Shown here: positions 27,152 to 36,748 of the stretch, piece by piece
How the letters are laid out: every line of letters begins with the position of its first letter
Position numbering within the stretch: position 1 is the stretch's first letter
Assembly: GCA_030836185.1 (NCBI GenBank)
Contig: JAURQH010000043.1
Span: 1-64,000, forward strand
DNA length: 64,000 bases
Source of the DNA: Planctomycetota bacterium
Lineage (GTDB): Bacteria; Planctomycetota; Planctomycetia; Planctomycetales; Planctomycetaceae
Direction: 5' to 3'
Program-made: the position numbers and the translations under genes
Notes under the pieces: model-generated
What the model saw: only the letters and a program-made list of their open reading frames with translations
What the model was told of the DNA's origin: nothing
Databases searched by the model: none

Positions 27152-28858
27152 ATGTATCGTTTTGATCCCGAAGTTCAGGAGTTCATGGAAGAGGCCGTTG
27201 AAACCGGCTTTCTCACTTTTCAAAAGTTGGACGCGTTTATCCCCGATGAGGAGCCTCACTCGACGTTGATGGAAAAGGTGTTGATGGCAATGGAAGAATA
27301 TTCCTTGCATATTCAACACGATCCCGGTTGCCCGGAAGAGAATGATCCCACGTCGTTCAATAATCCCGTCGAACGTACCGACGCTGAGAAGAACTTTTTG
27401 GCGGAAGCGTCCAATATGTCGTCCCGCGATCCGATTCGTATGTATCTGGCACAAATGGGACATATCCCACTACTGGCACGGGAACGAGAGATCTTTCTTG
27501 CGAAAGAGATTGAAATTACTCGTCGTCTGTTCCGCTGGAAGACTGTGGAGTCTGACTTTCTGCTTCGTCAAGCAGTGGAAACATTTGAAAAAGTTCTCGT
27601 TGGTGATTTGCCCTTTGAACGGACCTTGAGAACCTCAGACACAGAAAACTCTCATAAAGATCAGTTGCTGGGCCGTATTCCAACGAACCTCTCGACATTA
27701 CGTCGGATGCTGGAAGAAAACTCGGATGATTTTGATCAATCTCGAAACCTTGAGTTGTCCGACAAGCAGAGAGCCGAAGCCAAAATGCGTATGGTGATTC
27801 GTCGTCGCAAGATGGCTCGGTTGTGTGAAGAGCTTTCACTGCGAACACATCGAGTCCAACCGATTATGAAACGGATGCAACAAATTGCAGACCGCATTCG
27901 GGAAGTTCATCGCGAGCTGAAAGTTGCCGAAATGCATCCGCATCGACGTGGCGATTGTGATTTGATGGAACAGGAACTCTATGAACTCTCTGCAATGGTT
28001 TACGAAGAACCTCAAGAGTTTGTGAATCGCATGGATGAAGTGACTGAACGGTTTGATGCCTGGACACGAGCCAAGCAGAAGCTCTCCAGTGGTAACTTGC
28101 GATTGGTTGTCTCGATTGCCAAAAAGTATCGTAACCGTGGTCTTTCTTTTCTCGATCTGATTCAGGAAGGGAATGCCGGCTTGATGCGGGGCGTCGAGAA
28201 GTACGAGTTCCGTCGTGGCTACAAGTTTTCCACTTATGCGACCTGGTGGATTCGGCAGGCCATCACTCGTGCGGTTGCCGATCATGCTCGGACCATTCGT
28301 ATTCCGGTTCACATGTTCCAAAGCATCTCGCAATTGAAACATAAAGCAGAAAAGATTCGCCAGAAAACAGGCCGTGATGCCACGATTGAAGAATTGGCAG
28401 AAGCGATCGGTTTGCCGGTTGATGAAACCGAACGGATCATGAAGACCTGGCGTCATCCCATCAGTTTGGATATGCCTATCGGTGAAAATGCGGATGGCAG
28501 TTATGGTGACTTCCTGGAAGATGGTCATGAAACCAGTCCAACAGAATCGGCCACTAAAGAGATGTTGAAAGAGAAAATTCAGCATGTCCTGAAAAGTCTG
28601 ACCTATCGTGAACGGGAAATTATCAAGTTACGATACGGCCTGGGAGACGGATTCAGTTACACCCTCGAAGAAACCGGGCGTATTTTCAAAGTGACACGCG
28701 AGCGGATTCGCCAGATCGAATCAAAAGCTCTCAAGAAACTGCAACATGAAACTCGCAGCAAGCATCTTGCCGGGTTCGTGGATGAGAATGCGATGGAAGA
28801 GATGGAAGAAAAAGCCCTCGAACAGGCACGCGAGCAGGAGTTGCAAAACGTCGCCTGA
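27152..28858 (+). CDS. rpoD: RNA polymerase sigma factor, RpoD/SigA type
   Basis: A 568-residue group 1-like sigma-70 factor. A shortened region 1.1 (about 1-55, with [17 protein letters not shown]) is followed by region 1.2 ([19 protein letters not shown], about 90-125), a long non-conserved region of about 190 residues rich in charged helices, then regions 2.1-2.4 ([52 protein letters not shown]), region 3 (RTIRIPVHM...) and region 4.2 ([20 protein letters not shown]). The C-terminal tail after KKLQ is unusually long and acidic, ending [19 protein letters not shown] lies 6 bases before the ATG. An intrinsic terminator follows the stop. It is probably the housekeeping factor, but a second group 1/2 paralogue elsewhere cannot be excluded. 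Confidence 0.93.
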   Translation: MYRFDPEVQEFMEEAVETGFLTFQKLDAFIPDEEPHSTLMEKVLMAMEEYSLHIQHDPGCPEENDPTSFNNPVERTDAEKNFLAEASNMSSRDPIRMYLAQMGHIPLLAREREIFLAKEIEITRRLFRWKTVESDFLLRQAVETFEKVLVGDLPFERTLRTSDTENSHKDQLLGRIPTNLSTLRRMLEENSDDFDQSRNLELSDKQRAEAKMRMVIRRRKMARLCEELSLRTHRVQPIMKRMQQIADRIREVHRELKVAEMHPHRRGDCDLMEQELYELSAMVYEEPQEFVNRMDEVTERFDAWTRAKQKLSSGNLRLVVSIAKKYRNRGLSFLDLIQEGNAGLMRGVEKYEFRRGYKFSTYATWWIRQAITRAVADHARTIRIPVHMFQSISQLKHKAEKIRQKTGRDATIEELAEAIGLPVDETERIMKTWRHPISLDMPIGENADGSYGDFLEDGHETSPTESATKEMLKEKIQHVLKSLTYREREIIKLRYGLGDGFSYTLEETGRIFKVTRERIRQIESKALKKLQHETRSKHLAGFVDENAMEEMEEKALEQAREQELQNVA

Positions 28859-28886
28859 TTCCTTGATAGAAACCTGATTATTACAA

Positions 28887-28923
28887 ACGCGGGGACTGCC
28901 GATTGGTGGCCCCGTGTTTTTTT
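28887..28923 (+). terminator. Intrinsic terminator after the sigma-factor gene
   Basis: ACGCGGGG (28887-28894) pairs with CCCCGTGT (28910-28917), eight pairs including one G-U, followed by a run of seven T. It begins 29 bases after the sigma-factor stop. Confidence 0.85.
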
Positions 28924-29140
28924 ATGGGGAAAATCTCTGGAAACGAGCCTGGGAAATCCGTGTGAATTGATGATTTTCTGAGTGATGAGTATCGTGTGAA
29001 TACGACTACCGAAGATAACGGTCATAATGATCTTCCTTATCCCAGCCTTACTTCTTCCACAGAAGAAGGTACCCGCGGGGCGAATGAGGGGGAAATCGAA
29101 ATATTGAACTCACGACTGATAGAAAACAGGAGTTTATGTG

Positions 29141-29956
29141 ATGGGAATGTTTGAAGGTAAAAAAGGACTCATTTTTGGGATCGCCAATGATCGTTCGATT
29201 GCTTGGGCAATCACGGAGCAACTTGCCAGGGAAGGGGCTGAAATGGGGTTCACGCATCTTCCCGATGCTGATCCCGCTCGTCCGAAAGCCGAAAAGCGAC
29301 TTCGTAAACTGGTTGATCCAATCGGTGCGAAACTGGTCATGCCTTGCGATGCTTCCAAAGACGAAGACCTTGATACCGTTTTTGCCGAAGCGGAAAAGAC
29401 GTTCGGGAAGATCGACTTTGTCTTGCACTCGATGGCGTATGCTCCCATTGATGAATTGAAAGGTCGCGTGACGGATGTGTCTCGCGAAGGATTCAAGCTC
29501 TCGATGGATATCTCGGCTTACACGTTGATCGCCATCGCCAATCGCGCTGAAAAAATTCTGAACCCGGGAGGAAGTATTCTCTCGATGACCTACCTCGGCG
29601 GTGAGACAGTGATTCCCGGTTACAATTTGATGGGAATTTGTAAGGCCGCTTTAGAAAGTTCGATGGAATATTTGGCCAACGAATTGGGACCAAACGGGAT
29701 CCGCGTGAATGCACTCTCTGCGGGTCCATTGCGAACCTTGGCGGCGTCCGCGGTCGGTGAATTCGATCAGATGCAGAAGCTCTATATGGGCTTTTCGCCG
29801 TTACGCCGAAATGTGACTCACGAAGAAGTTGGCAAGACAGGCATGTTTTTGCTGTCGGATGTTTGTAGCGGCGTGACGGGTGAAATCTTCCACGTCGATG
29901 GTGGTTATCACATCATGGGTGCTCCCCCTCACGATGTTCAGGAAAGTGCAGAATGA
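29141..29956 (+). CDS. fabI: Enoyl-ACP reductase (NADH)
   Basis: Reduces trans-2-enoyl-ACP in the last step of each fatty-acid elongation cycle. The 271-residue product opens with the FabI-type nucleotide site [16 protein letters not shown], has [10 protein letters not shown], the catalytic Tyr-Tyr-Lys arrangement in [36 protein letters not shown] and the C-terminal [19 protein letters not shown] at 29141 is chosen because AGGAG lies 8 bases upstream; a GTG one codon earlier is also in frame. Its stop overlaps the Nudix start by four bases (ATGA), so the two are translationally coupled. Confidence 0.96.
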   Translation: MGMFEGKKGLIFGIANDRSIAWAITEQLAREGAEMGFTHLPDADPARPKAEKRLRKLVDPIGAKLVMPCDASKDEDLDTVFAEAEKTFGKIDFVLHSMAYAPIDELKGRVTDVSREGFKLSMDISAYTLIAIANRAEKILNPGGSILSMTYLGGETVIPGYNLMGICKAALESSMEYLANELGPNGIRVNALSAGPLRTLAASAVGEFDQMQKLYMGFSPLRRNVTHEEVGKTGMFLLSDVCSGVTGEIFHVDGGYHIMGAPPHDVQESAE

Positions 29957-30375
29957 CAGGTCGTGAAGGAATTGTCATGATTGGTGTCGCCGTGGTGGAG
30001 CACGGCGGACGCTATCTGGTAGGGGTTCGTAGCGAAGACCGAACACTACCGGGCAAGGCAGAGTTCCCCGGCGGGAAATGTGAGCCTCACGAATCCCCGA
30101 TGACCTGTGCTGTGCGCGAGTGCAAAGAAGAAGCCGGCATCGAAGTCGAGCCGGTGATGCTGTTGGGGGAACGAGAATTCGAGTACGACCATGATGTGGT
30201 CGACATCCGATTCTGGCTTTGTAAACCGAAGGAAGAGGTCGATCTCCAAGCCGATTATCAAGGCTTCAAATGGCTGACCGCGAGCGAGCTTTACAGGCAG
30301 GAGTTCCCGGAAGCAAACGAGCCGTTGTTGGAAAAGATTCGGCTCGAAGGTCCGTTTTTTGATCGGTGTCGTTAG
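29953..30375 (+). CDS. Nudix hydrolase, MutT-like
   Basis: A 140-residue Nudix protein. The Nudix box is complete: Gly41 and Glu47, then R55-E56, E59-E60 and Gly62 in [16 protein letters not shown] followed by CKEEAGI, with Cys57 in the usual hydrophobic position. The short size, the FPGGK lead-in and the FKWLTASEL segment near the C-terminus resemble MutT/8-oxo-dGTPases, which clean oxidised nucleotides from the pool, but other nucleotide substrates are possible. It overlaps fabI by four bases, so expression is tied to fatty-acid synthesis; a functional link is not obvious. Confidence 0.9.
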   Translation: MTGREGIVMIGVAVVEHGGRYLVGVRSEDRTLPGKAEFPGGKCEPHESPMTCAVRECKEEAGIEVEPVMLLGEREFEYDHDVVDIRFWLCKPKEEVDLQADYQGFKWLTASELYRQEFPEANEPLLEKIRLEGPFFDRCR

Positions 30376-30514
30376 AACAGGGGCTTGTTTTTCGTAACCG
30401 CAAGGGACGCTATTCGGAATGAGCGACATGGAATGGTCCTCACGGAGCTTTCACCGCGAGAAGCAGGTTCGCTTTCTCGGTGACATTCGGTTGGCCGAAT
30501 TGTCTGTCTGAACA

Positions 30515-30667
30515 TAACCGCAGGCTAGCGCCAAGCGGCTCATTGGGCGGAAATTTCAGTCGACGTAATCATCTGACATTGCAAGCAACCGACGTTGGCC
30601 TGAAACGGCTAACCGGGCTCTTTTCCCTTCGACATGATCAGCCGCAACGCGCCAGCGTGCGGTTTAC
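30515..30667. repeat. REP-like element, copy B with exchanged arms
   Basis: The 313-base gap between the Nudix and SDR genes contains both motifs of the 10857-10923 element: AACCGCAGGCTAGCGCCAAG with CGGCT (from about 30516) and CAGCCGCAACGCGCCAGCG with TGCGGTTT (from about 30639). In copy A the AACGCGC motif comes first; here it comes second, with about 95 bases between. A bulged hairpin at about 30451-30481 precedes it. No gene is seen in the gap. Confidence 0.6.
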
Positions 30668-30688
30668 TGCCAGAACCGGCGCGATGGG

Positions 30689-31369
30689 CTATCCCACGCT
30701 CAGCGACTTACCATTGTCGCTCGCGGAAATGTTCAAAATAAACGCTGCCGCTTTGTGGCTCCATTCCTCGGGCGTCGGAGCGTTATCCGCAACTCCGGGA
30801 GAGCAGCTTTGAAGCATCTCGGTGTTGATCACGCCGGGAGAAAGAGGGATCGATGCAATCCCCTCTGGTAACTCTTGGGCGAGTGCTTTTGAGAGTCCTT
30901 CCACGGCAAACTTCGTCGCACAATACGGCGCGACTTGGGGAGACGTGGATCGTCCCCAACCCGATGAGAAATTGACGATCACGCCTTGCTGCCGTTTGAT
31001 CATGGCCGGCGTGAAATGACGAATCGTGTTGGCGACCCCTTTGATGTTGATATCAATCACATTTTCGAATTCGTCAGCAGTCAATTCCCAGAGATTGGCG
31101 GAACGATTGATGACGGCGGCGTTATTGATGAGTAGATCGGGAGTACCGACTTCACTCAACACAGATTTCGCCCAGTCGCTCACTGAGGCATCATCGGTCA
31201 CATCTATGGCATCAAATCGATGCGGGGCAGGGTAGATGTTTTGCAGTTTCTCAATTTCATATTCACTACGGCCACAACCGACGACGGTATGCCCGGCTTC
31301 GATAAACCGATCAACGAGGGCTCGACCGCAACCTCGCGTACAACCTGTAAGAATAATGATTTTGGGCAT
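30689..31369 (-). CDS. SDR-family NAD(P)-dependent oxidoreductase
   Basis: A 226-residue short-chain dehydrogenase/reductase of the classical type. The nucleotide-binding TGCTRGCGRAL is the TGxxxGxG motif, LLINNAAV is the NNAG-like motif, NFSSGWG supplies the catalytic Ser and YCATK the Tyr-Lys pair. SPGVINTEML is the usual PG segment. CGRSEYEI after the second strand could favour NADP. MPKIIILTG (ATG 31369) is the natural start; the ORF opens 12 residues earlier. Substrate cannot be assigned from sequence. Confidence 0.9.
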   Translation of the reverse strand: MPKIIILTGCTRGCGRALVDRFIEAGHTVVGCGRSEYEIEKLQNIYPAPHRFDAIDVTDDASVSDWAKSVLSEVGTPDLLINNAAVINRSANLWELTADEFENVIDINIKGVANTIRHFTPAMIKRQQGVIVNFSSGWGRSTSPQVAPYCATKFAVEGLSKALAQELPEGIASIPLSPGVINTEMLQSCSPGVADNAPTPEEWSHKAAAFILNISASDNGKSLSVG

Positions 31370-31424
31370 ATCCCGGCGTCGTGAAAATTTTATGTGACAG
31401 ACCACATCCCTAAAGGCTTGTAGA

Positions 31425-31497
31425 CTGGGACAAGTCCCAGAAATACCAGAGGAAATGTACCGAACTCATCCCGACTGCTTGCGCAGATCGGGCTATG
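31425..31497 (+). repeat. Palindrome plus 28-bp dispersed repeat, copy 2
   Basis: CTGGGAC-AA-GTCCCAG at 31425-31440 repeats the palindrome at 1556-1573. Thirty bases later, 31470-31497 repeats the 28-bp element of 14292-14319 in the opposite orientation with one mismatch. Both lie upstream of the SDR gene and downstream of the lipoprotein gene. Confidence 0.65.
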
Positions 31498-31554
31498 TTT
31501 CGTTCAGACGATGATCTATTACGCTATCGACTGTGAAGCGTGGCAAAATCAAAT

Positions 31555-31986
31555 TCAAGGCGTCTTCAGATCGAACGGAATTGTGTTCTCTCCATCCTCT
31601 TTGACCTCTGCTGTCAACGTCGATTTTGTGTTGTAGATTTCTGGGATATACATTTCAGAGAGAGGTGGAGGATCTTCGTCGGGACTGGCTGCCTCACCAA
31701 ACTTTCCGGGCACAATTCGGGACGCGGTAATTTCGACCTTCATGCTGCCGGAAACAGTTTCTAGTGTGTATGTGCCATCCTTGATATCTCCCCCGTAGCC
31801 TTTTCCCGTTCCACCATCGGCACGGAACAAAATCCGACCTTCGCTGATGGGTTCTCCGTCGAATGTTACGGTGCCTGTCACGGGAAACAGTTCAGGGCCA
31901 TCCGGTGCTCCTCCGCCGCAGCCGAGAGTACTTAGGCAGATTAACACGGCCTGAAATGTGAGTAGCTGTTTCAAAAAAATTCGCAT
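31555..31986 (-). CDS. Small planctomycete lipoprotein with carboxypeptidase-regulatory-like fold
   Basis: A 143-residue exported protein. The N-terminus (FLKQLLTFQAVLICLSTLGCGGG) is a lipoprotein signal with Cys in LSTLGC. The rest, beginning FPVTGTVTFDGEPISEGRILF and TYTLETVSGSMKVEI, reads as one transthyretin/carboxypeptidase-regulatory-like beta sandwich. Such proteins are nearly always found beside DUF1559 genes in planctomycetes, as here, which suggests a shared role at the cell envelope. A terminator-like hairpin separates it from the DUF1559 gene upstream, so it may be expressed partly by read-through or from its own promoter. Confidence 0.85.
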   Translation of the reverse strand: MRIFLKQLLTFQAVLICLSTLGCGGGAPDGPELFPVTGTVTFDGEPISEGRILFRADGGTGKGYGGDIKDGTYTLETVSGSMKVEITASRIVPGKFGEAASPDEDPPPLSEMYIPEIYNTKSTLTAEVKEDGENTIPFDLKTP

Positions 31987-32026
31987 TGGGTGTCACTATC
32001 AATTCAAATGAGTGGTGTGTGAATAT

Positions 32027-32070
32027 AAAAAACAGGAAGAAAGGAGACCCGCGATCGGATCTCCTTTCCT
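32027..32070 (-). terminator. Intrinsic terminator after the DUF1559 gene
   Basis: On the minus strand AAAGGAGA (32067-32060) pairs with TCTCCTTT (32047-32040), with partial pairing beyond, and is followed by a six-T run (32032-32027). It starts about 20 bases after the DUF1559 stop and lies before the lipoprotein gene. Confidence 0.75.
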
Positions 32071-32091
32071 GAATTCGACGAAGTGGGCCGC

Positions 32092-33093
32092 CTAAAAATC
32101 TCCGATGGACAAACCGTCTTTGTGCATGCCGATTCTCATATAGGTTTGACGATCAATGTTATCCGAAATAAAGCGAACGGAACCATCAGCGAGTGTCGCT
32201 TGCACGCCACCCACATGATAACTGCGGGCAAAACTCCAACGACCACCACCGACACTGCGGTCTTCACACGGAGCACCATTCGGGGCACCAGGGGTGAGGG
32301 CAGCTTTGCAGCTGTAGTTGCGGTCTGGTACCGATGTGTTTGGGACTTCGGCAACTGAGAAAGCATATGCTCCGTGAGGTGCTCCTCCCCAATGGCCGCC
32401 CAATTCACCCCAGGCACCAGTAGTATTGCCGCGATTAATTCCCTCACTGAACAGGAGAGTGTTCGATGATCCATCTACACAATCCTTGAATCCTGTGGAA
32501 GAATCTCGATAGAAAAGTCCAGTTCCCGTTCTTGTGCCGGGACAGATGTTTCGATCAGTAACGGTGATGATATTGGTGGTGGGGTCGATCGTGACCACAC
32601 CGGCTCCACCGCAAACTGCATAACTGCCCTGGAAGGCTGTTATGCCACCGTTTCCACCTCGGCCCGGTGAGTTCGGGTCCGACGGACAGGACTGGCCGGG
32701 AACGGCACCCACAACGCCCATGTCGGTAATGCGGTGGATGTATTCATTCTGCCACGCATTGACCGATTGAAAGCCTTCGTAATAGTTGTATCGGGGAGCT
32801 TGGTCGATGTACGGAAGGATTCGTTGGAACCAGTTGTCACGACGATGGGTCACACCTTCTGTTTGCTGCCCGTAGGGGAAAATCGTAAACACGTCATGAT
32901 AATTGTGCATCGCCAATCCCAATTGCTTGAGATTGTTTTTGCAGGATGATCGCCGAGCCGCTTCACGCGCCTGCTGCACGGCGGGTAACAGTAATGCGAC
33001 CAAAACGGCAATAATGGCAATCACGACCAAAAGTTCGATGAGTGTGAAGCCTCGCTGACGTCGCGAAGGTGAATGTTTTGAAAAATCAAGCAT
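32092..33093 (-). CDS. DUF1559 pseudopilin-like protein
   Basis: A 333-residue DUF1559 protein. The prepilin-type signal is [19 protein letters not shown], then [31 protein letters not shown], the canonical family start, and the C-terminal [26 protein letters not shown]. Two Cys pairs in the middle (RSSCKNN; CPSDPN, CGGAG) are common in the family. Compared with the DUF1559 protein at 8756-9712 it is closer to the consensus. The lipoprotein gene lies downstream on the same strand. Export through a type II/IV-like system is an inference from the signal; function is unknown. Confidence 0.94.
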   Translation of the reverse strand: MLDFSKHSPSRRQRGFTLIELLVVIAIIAVLVALLLPAVQQAREAARRSSCKNNLKQLGLAMHNYHDVFTIFPYGQQTEGVTHRRDNWFQRILPYIDQAPRYNYYEGFQSVNAWQNEYIHRITDMGVVGAVPGQSCPSDPNSPGRGGNGGITAFQGSYAVCGGAGVVTIDPTTNIITVTDRNICPGTRTGTGLFYRDSSTGFKDCVDGSSNTLLFSEGINRGNTTGAWGELGGHWGGAPHGAYAFSVAEVPNTSVPDRNYSCKAALTPGAPNGAPCEDRSVGGGRWSFARSYHVGGVQATLADGSVRFISDNIDRQTYMRIGMHKDGLSIGDF

Positions 33094-33719
33094 ATTTAGT
33101 CCCCGGGAGAAAAAGTGAAATATTCAATCAACAAACCATTATCTCGATTCTAACAGAAAGAAGATTAGATTAAGCATATGCATAAATTATACCCCTATCA
33201 AAATAAATCTGAGTGAACAGAAGGAGTTGTCGATGTCTACTCAGATAGAAGTTTGACTCTTGGAGGTGCTCTCGAAGAAAAAACGCAATATTCAAATGAA
33301 AATACTAGCACATTGGGTGGGGTCGGGGAGAGCCTTATGGCACTTGGTACACTTGGACGAAAGTATTTCGAATTGATTTTCAAATTCTTATATAGTCATC
33401 TTGCTGCCCGGATTTTACGCAACAAATCTATGATGAATTGGCGAGGAGCTGTTCTGGTAGACGCGGAATTTCTCAATGAATCTTGATTTTTTGCTTGGGT
33501 CGCAAAAGTCATAACTGCGGACTGTTCAACGTTAGACTCCATCGTCAATTATTCAAGGATCAATGATTTCGAGCGTATGAATGAGGCCAATAGAGTGTCG
33601 CTTTTACTTTGAGCGAAGGTTGATTGAAAGCTCACAATTACACATCCTTGTGTATCGCGCGATTTGGAAATCAACAAGGGGCCACGACAGTGTGAGTGTC
33701 GCTAAGAAATAGCAATCTG
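33094..33719. other. AT-rich intergenic region
   Basis: About 630 bases between the DUF1559 start and the nuoD stop, both on the minus strand. A 77-codon open frame on the plus strand (33253-33486) has no ribosome site or family match and is not called. The left part likely holds the DUF1559 promoter; no strong terminator for the nuo operon was found in the right part. Confidence 0.5.
33186..33191 (-). promoter_or_regulatory. Possible -10 box for the DUF1559 gene
   Basis: A perfect TATAAT reads on the minus strand about 95 bases upstream of the DUF1559 start. The -35 region at 17-18 base spacing is a poor match, so this is only a candidate. Confidence 0.3.
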
Positions 33720-34958
33720 TTACCGATCAATCTCACCCATCACGATGTCGAGTGATCCAACAACCGACGGGATGTCTCCCAAGAGTGTGTTTTCACAGAG
33801 TGGAGCAGTGATCGAGAGATTGCAGAAACACGAACTCTTCGCCCGGGTGCGAAGAGGCTCGGCCGCGTTGGCCCCAACCACATAAAAGCCCATTTGTCCG
33901 CGTGGGGATTCGGTTTCGAGATAACATTCGTCGGCAGGTAATTTGGCTCCCAGTTTGAATCCTTCGCGGTAAGAACCCTCTGCCGATTCGTACTTGTCGA
34001 GTCCCTGACGGACTAAGCCGATCGCTTGAACCACTTCCATCATGCGGACGTAAAAACGAGTCCAGTTGTCGCCGAGTTCCACTCCACGAGGAGCCGCATC
34101 AAACGGAGCAACGGGGATCTCGAAGTTATATCCTTCATACATACGGGTGTAGATTCCTTCGCCATCACGACGTAAGTCGTAGTCGATACCACTGCTGCGA
34201 AGGACTGGTCCGGTGCAACCGAAACTCTTGGCCATTTCTGGGGATAACGCTCCGATTCCGGCGGTTCTTCTGATGAAGATGGCATTGCGAGTCAGCAGAG
34301 TATGATATTCGCGGATACGTGTTTCGAGCCAATCGAGGAACATCAGGACGGCGTCCTTCCATTCCAATTCCATATCGGGACTGTTGCCGGTGAGTTGAGC
34401 GAGTCCGGGAGGAATGGTGATCATGCCGGGCAAGTCGTGGGTGACGCCGCCGGGAGTCATGTAGCTGTAGGTGAGTCGTGCGCCGCAGGTTTCTTCAAAT
34501 AGGTCGAGAATGATTTCGCGTTCGCGGAAGGCGTATAAGAAGGGACTGAATGACCCGAGGTCCAAGCCGTAAGCGCCCATACCGACGAGGTGACTGGCGA
34601 TACGCCCCAACTCGGCAATGATCAGTCGGCAGTTCATCGCTTTCTCGGGAACATTCATGCCGATCAGTTTTTCGATGGTCAAAGAGAAGCCGAGATTCAT
34701 ATTCATCGCGGCCAGATAATCCATCCGGTCGGTGTAGGGAATCCATTGTGGCGGTGAGAGGTTTTCACCGATTTTTTCCGCACAGCGATGCAGATAGCCA
34801 ATATGTGGCGTCACTTCGCTGACGACTTCGCCATCCGTCTTGAGCAGCAGACGGAGCACGCCGTGCGTACTGGGGTGTTGTGGCCCCATGTTGACGAGCA
34901 TTTCGTCGGTACGGACGTCGAATTCGATGACGCGGGGGTCTTCTACTTGCATGCTCAT
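33720..34958 (-). CDS. nuoD: NADH-quinone oxidoreductase subunit D
   Basis: The 49-kDa-type subunit lining the quinone pocket of complex I; 412 residues. MGPQHPSTHGVLRLLLKTDGE is the family's opening block with the quinone-site His, followed by GYLHRCAEKIGEN, DRMDYLAAMNMNLGF, SFSPFLYAFREREIILDLFEETCGARLT and the closing CNLSITAPLCENTLLGDIPSVVGSLDIVMGEIDR. It is separate from nuoC rather than fused. It is the last gene of the nuo run here; nuoC lies 74 bases upstream. Confidence 0.97.
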   Translation of the reverse strand: MSMQVEDPRVIEFDVRTDEMLVNMGPQHPSTHGVLRLLLKTDGEVVSEVTPHIGYLHRCAEKIGENLSPPQWIPYTDRMDYLAAMNMNLGFSLTIEKLIGMNVPEKAMNCRLIIAELGRIASHLVGMGAYGLDLGSFSPFLYAFREREIILDLFEETCGARLTYSYMTPGGVTHDLPGMITIPPGLAQLTGNSPDMELEWKDAVLMFLDWLETRIREYHTLLTRNAIFIRRTAGIGALSPEMAKSFGCTGPVLRSSGIDYDLRRDGEGIYTRMYEGYNFEIPVAPFDAAPRGVELGDNWTRFYVRMMEVVQAIGLVRQGLDKYESAEGSYREGFKLGAKLPADECYLETESPRGQMGFYVVGANAAEPLRTRAKSSCFCNLSITAPLCENTLLGDIPSVVGSLDIVMGEIDR

Positions 34959-35032
34959 GGCTGCTGACTCGTTATCGTTGTTGTTTTAAATAATTGATAA
35001 ATTGAAATTCTGTCGAAAAAATGAACGAGAGA

Positions 35033-35563
35033 TTACTGCCCGCGGATGCCGTGATATTCGAGGGGGAATTCGTAGTCTTTGCGGAGCGGGTGTCCTTCCC
35101 AGTCTTCCGGGCAGAGAATGCGTTTAAGATTGGGGTGACCGACGAAGTTGATGCCGAACATGTCGTAGGCTTCTCGTTCGTGCCAGTCGGCAATACCGAA
35201 GACTCCAGCGACAGACGGGATCTCGGGGTGGCTGCCTGGTTCGTCGTCTTTCCAGCGTGTGGTACTGATTTTGATGACAGTGCGATGTTTCTGTCCAAAA
35301 CTGGAAAGGTGATAGACGATTTCCAGATGCGGTTCGTAAGGGAACTTCTTCGCCTTTTTCTCATCCATTTCGAGATAATCCACGGCGGTCAGATCATTCA
35401 AATGATCGAACTGCAACCGTTCGTCATCTCGCAAAAAGGTGAGAATTTCGACGATCTTGTCACCTGCAACCACGATCCAGGGGTCGATGGCTTCGGATTT
35501 CAGTTCGAGAATGGCGTCACCAAATTGCTCGGCGAGAATTCCGTGTATCTCTTCAGTGTTCAT
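35033..35563 (-). CDS. nuoC: NADH-quinone oxidoreductase subunit C
   Basis: The 30-kDa-type peripheral-arm subunit of complex I; 176 residues. [29 protein letters not shown] and [13 protein letters not shown] are the standard family motifs. In most bacteria nuoB lies between nuoA and nuoC; here nuoA ends only 51 bases upstream and no nuoB is present. Confidence 0.95.
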   Translation of the reverse strand: MNTEEIHGILAEQFGDAILELKSEAIDPWIVVAGDKIVEILTFLRDDERLQFDHLNDLTAVDYLEMDEKKAKKFPYEPHLEIVYHLSSFGQKHRTVIKISTTRWKDDEPGSHPEIPSVAGVFGIADWHEREAYDMFGINFVGHPNLKRILCPEDWEGHPLRKDYEFPLEYHGIRGQ

Positions 35564-35614
35564 CAGGTTGGCTTTCCACCGGGACTGAATGAGTGATATT
35601 TGAATTTGAGTTGA

Positions 35615-36193
35615 TTAACTAGCAGTTTGTTTTTCGGGAATCGCAGTCGGCGGGACCAGATCTTTGTGAGGAGGTGCCGTCTCGATTTGCTTGCGTTCGT
35701 TCATGACGGTACGAACCCAATCGAGATCACCACGTTTCCAGACATAGGCAAAACCGACCAACAGGACACCGAAGAAGACCAACACATCGGCGAAGCCGGT
35801 TAAACCAAGATAGTAAGCTGATTCGGCATTGATGACATTTTCGGACGCGAGTTCGGCAACGGGAGTATTCAGCATTTTGGCGGAGAGTTCGGTGCGGGCG
35901 GCTTCCGAAATACGGCTGTCAGCCAGATGCATTGAACCGCCGTAAATCATGGCCCACGGGAAGAAAAAGATCACTTCCACATCGAATACGATGAAGACGA
36001 GCGCCACGACATAGTATCGCAGGTCAAATTGGACGTAACTGCTGCCGATGGTCGGTTCACCACATTCGTAAATCATGTCTTTTTGAGGCGTGGGAAGTTT
36101 CGGTCGAACGAGTCGACCGAGCAACAACGGCACGATCAAGGCACCAATGATAATGATGCCGAACAAAAGAAAGTGACCTACGAGATCTGTCAT
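35615..36193 (-). CDS. nuoA: NADH-quinone oxidoreductase subunit A with extended loop
   Basis: A three-helix membrane subunit of complex I. The conserved YECGEPTIGSSYVQFDLRYYVVALVFIVFDVEVIFFFPWA block, containing the Cys-bearing switch loop, is intact. At 192 residues it is well above the usual 115-150: about 45 extra residues sit between helix 2 and helix 3 (from about MIYGGSMHLADSRISEAAR to NAESAYYLGL), and the C-terminus has a polar tail of about 35. GAGG lies 10 bases before the ATG, and a small hairpin CCACCC/GGGTGG (36213-36228) precedes it. Confidence 0.93.
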   Translation of the reverse strand: MTDLVGHFLLFGIIIIGALIVPLLLGRLVRPKLPTPQKDMIYECGEPTIGSSYVQFDLRYYVVALVFIVFDVEVIFFFPWAMIYGGSMHLADSRISEAARTELSAKMLNTPVAELASENVINAESAYYLGLTGFADVLVFFGVLLVGFAYVWKRGDLDWVRTVMNERKQIETAPPHKDLVPPTAIPEKQTAS

Positions 36194-36241
36194 CGTTTTT
36201 CATCCTCAAGCCACCCGGCGGGGTGGTTGTGAAGTGTTCAA

Positions 36242-36679
36242 TTATTCTTGATGTGTTTGAGGAACCAACGCTTGCCGACTTTCGAACCCGTCTTCGAGTT
36301 CGTGCCAGTGAGCGATTTCTGATTCTCCCAGTTTCCAGCAAAGGTAGATTTCGCGATCTTCTAATTGTGACCGAAAATCTACCAATCCCTGCTGAGGGTC
36401 TTTCAGTTCCGCCCCGATGGCTTCCAGTTCGAGACGATACTCTTCCAATTGCTGCAAATCCTTCTCCAGCGATTCTTCACTTTGTTCGAGTTCTTCGCTG
36501 TATACATTGTCGGCAGGTTTGTCACCACGCCCTTCTTTGAGTCGGTCCAATCGTTCGCGACGATCTATGACATCTTCGTAAAGTTCGACGATGTCTTTGA
36601 CAATTGAAGTGACCAGAGGCAATCGTTGAGATGCTTCCTGCACCGTGAAGAGTTGTTGTCGGGGAGCCGTTGAATTCAT
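36242..36679 (-). CDS. DUF2203 family protein
   Basis: A 145-residue protein of the DUF2203 family. FTVQEASQRLPLVTSIVKDI opens it, a charged helical hairpin (about 35-90) follows, and the conserved end GLVDFRSQLEDREIYLCWKLGE with IAHWHELEDGFESRQAL is complete. It has no membrane helix; the helical middle suggests a small coiled-coil protein. MNSTAPRQ (36679) is chosen because AAGGAG lies 10 bases upstream; the ORF opens 21 residues earlier. Its position between nuoI and nuoA is unusual; a role in complex I assembly is possible but only by context. Confidence 0.88.
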   Translation of the reverse strand: MNSTAPRQQLFTVQEASQRLPLVTSIVKDIVELYEDVIDRRERLDRLKEGRGDKPADNVYSEELEQSEESLEKDLQQLEEYRLELEAIGAELKDPQQGLVDFRSQLEDREIYLCWKLGESEIAHWHELEDGFESRQALVPQTHQE

Positions 36680-36748
36680 CGCTCTGGAACTCCTTGTGAC
36701 GTTTCTTGTGACGGGACAGGTTTGGGTAACTTCATGTTTCAATCAAAC

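Noticed and set aside
27836-28585. Minus-strand 249-codon open frame
   Set aside because: Antisense to the conserved core of the sigma factor gene.
33253-33486. 77-codon open frame upstream of the DUF1559 gene
   Set aside because: Low-complexity AT-rich setting, no ribosome site, no recognisable family.
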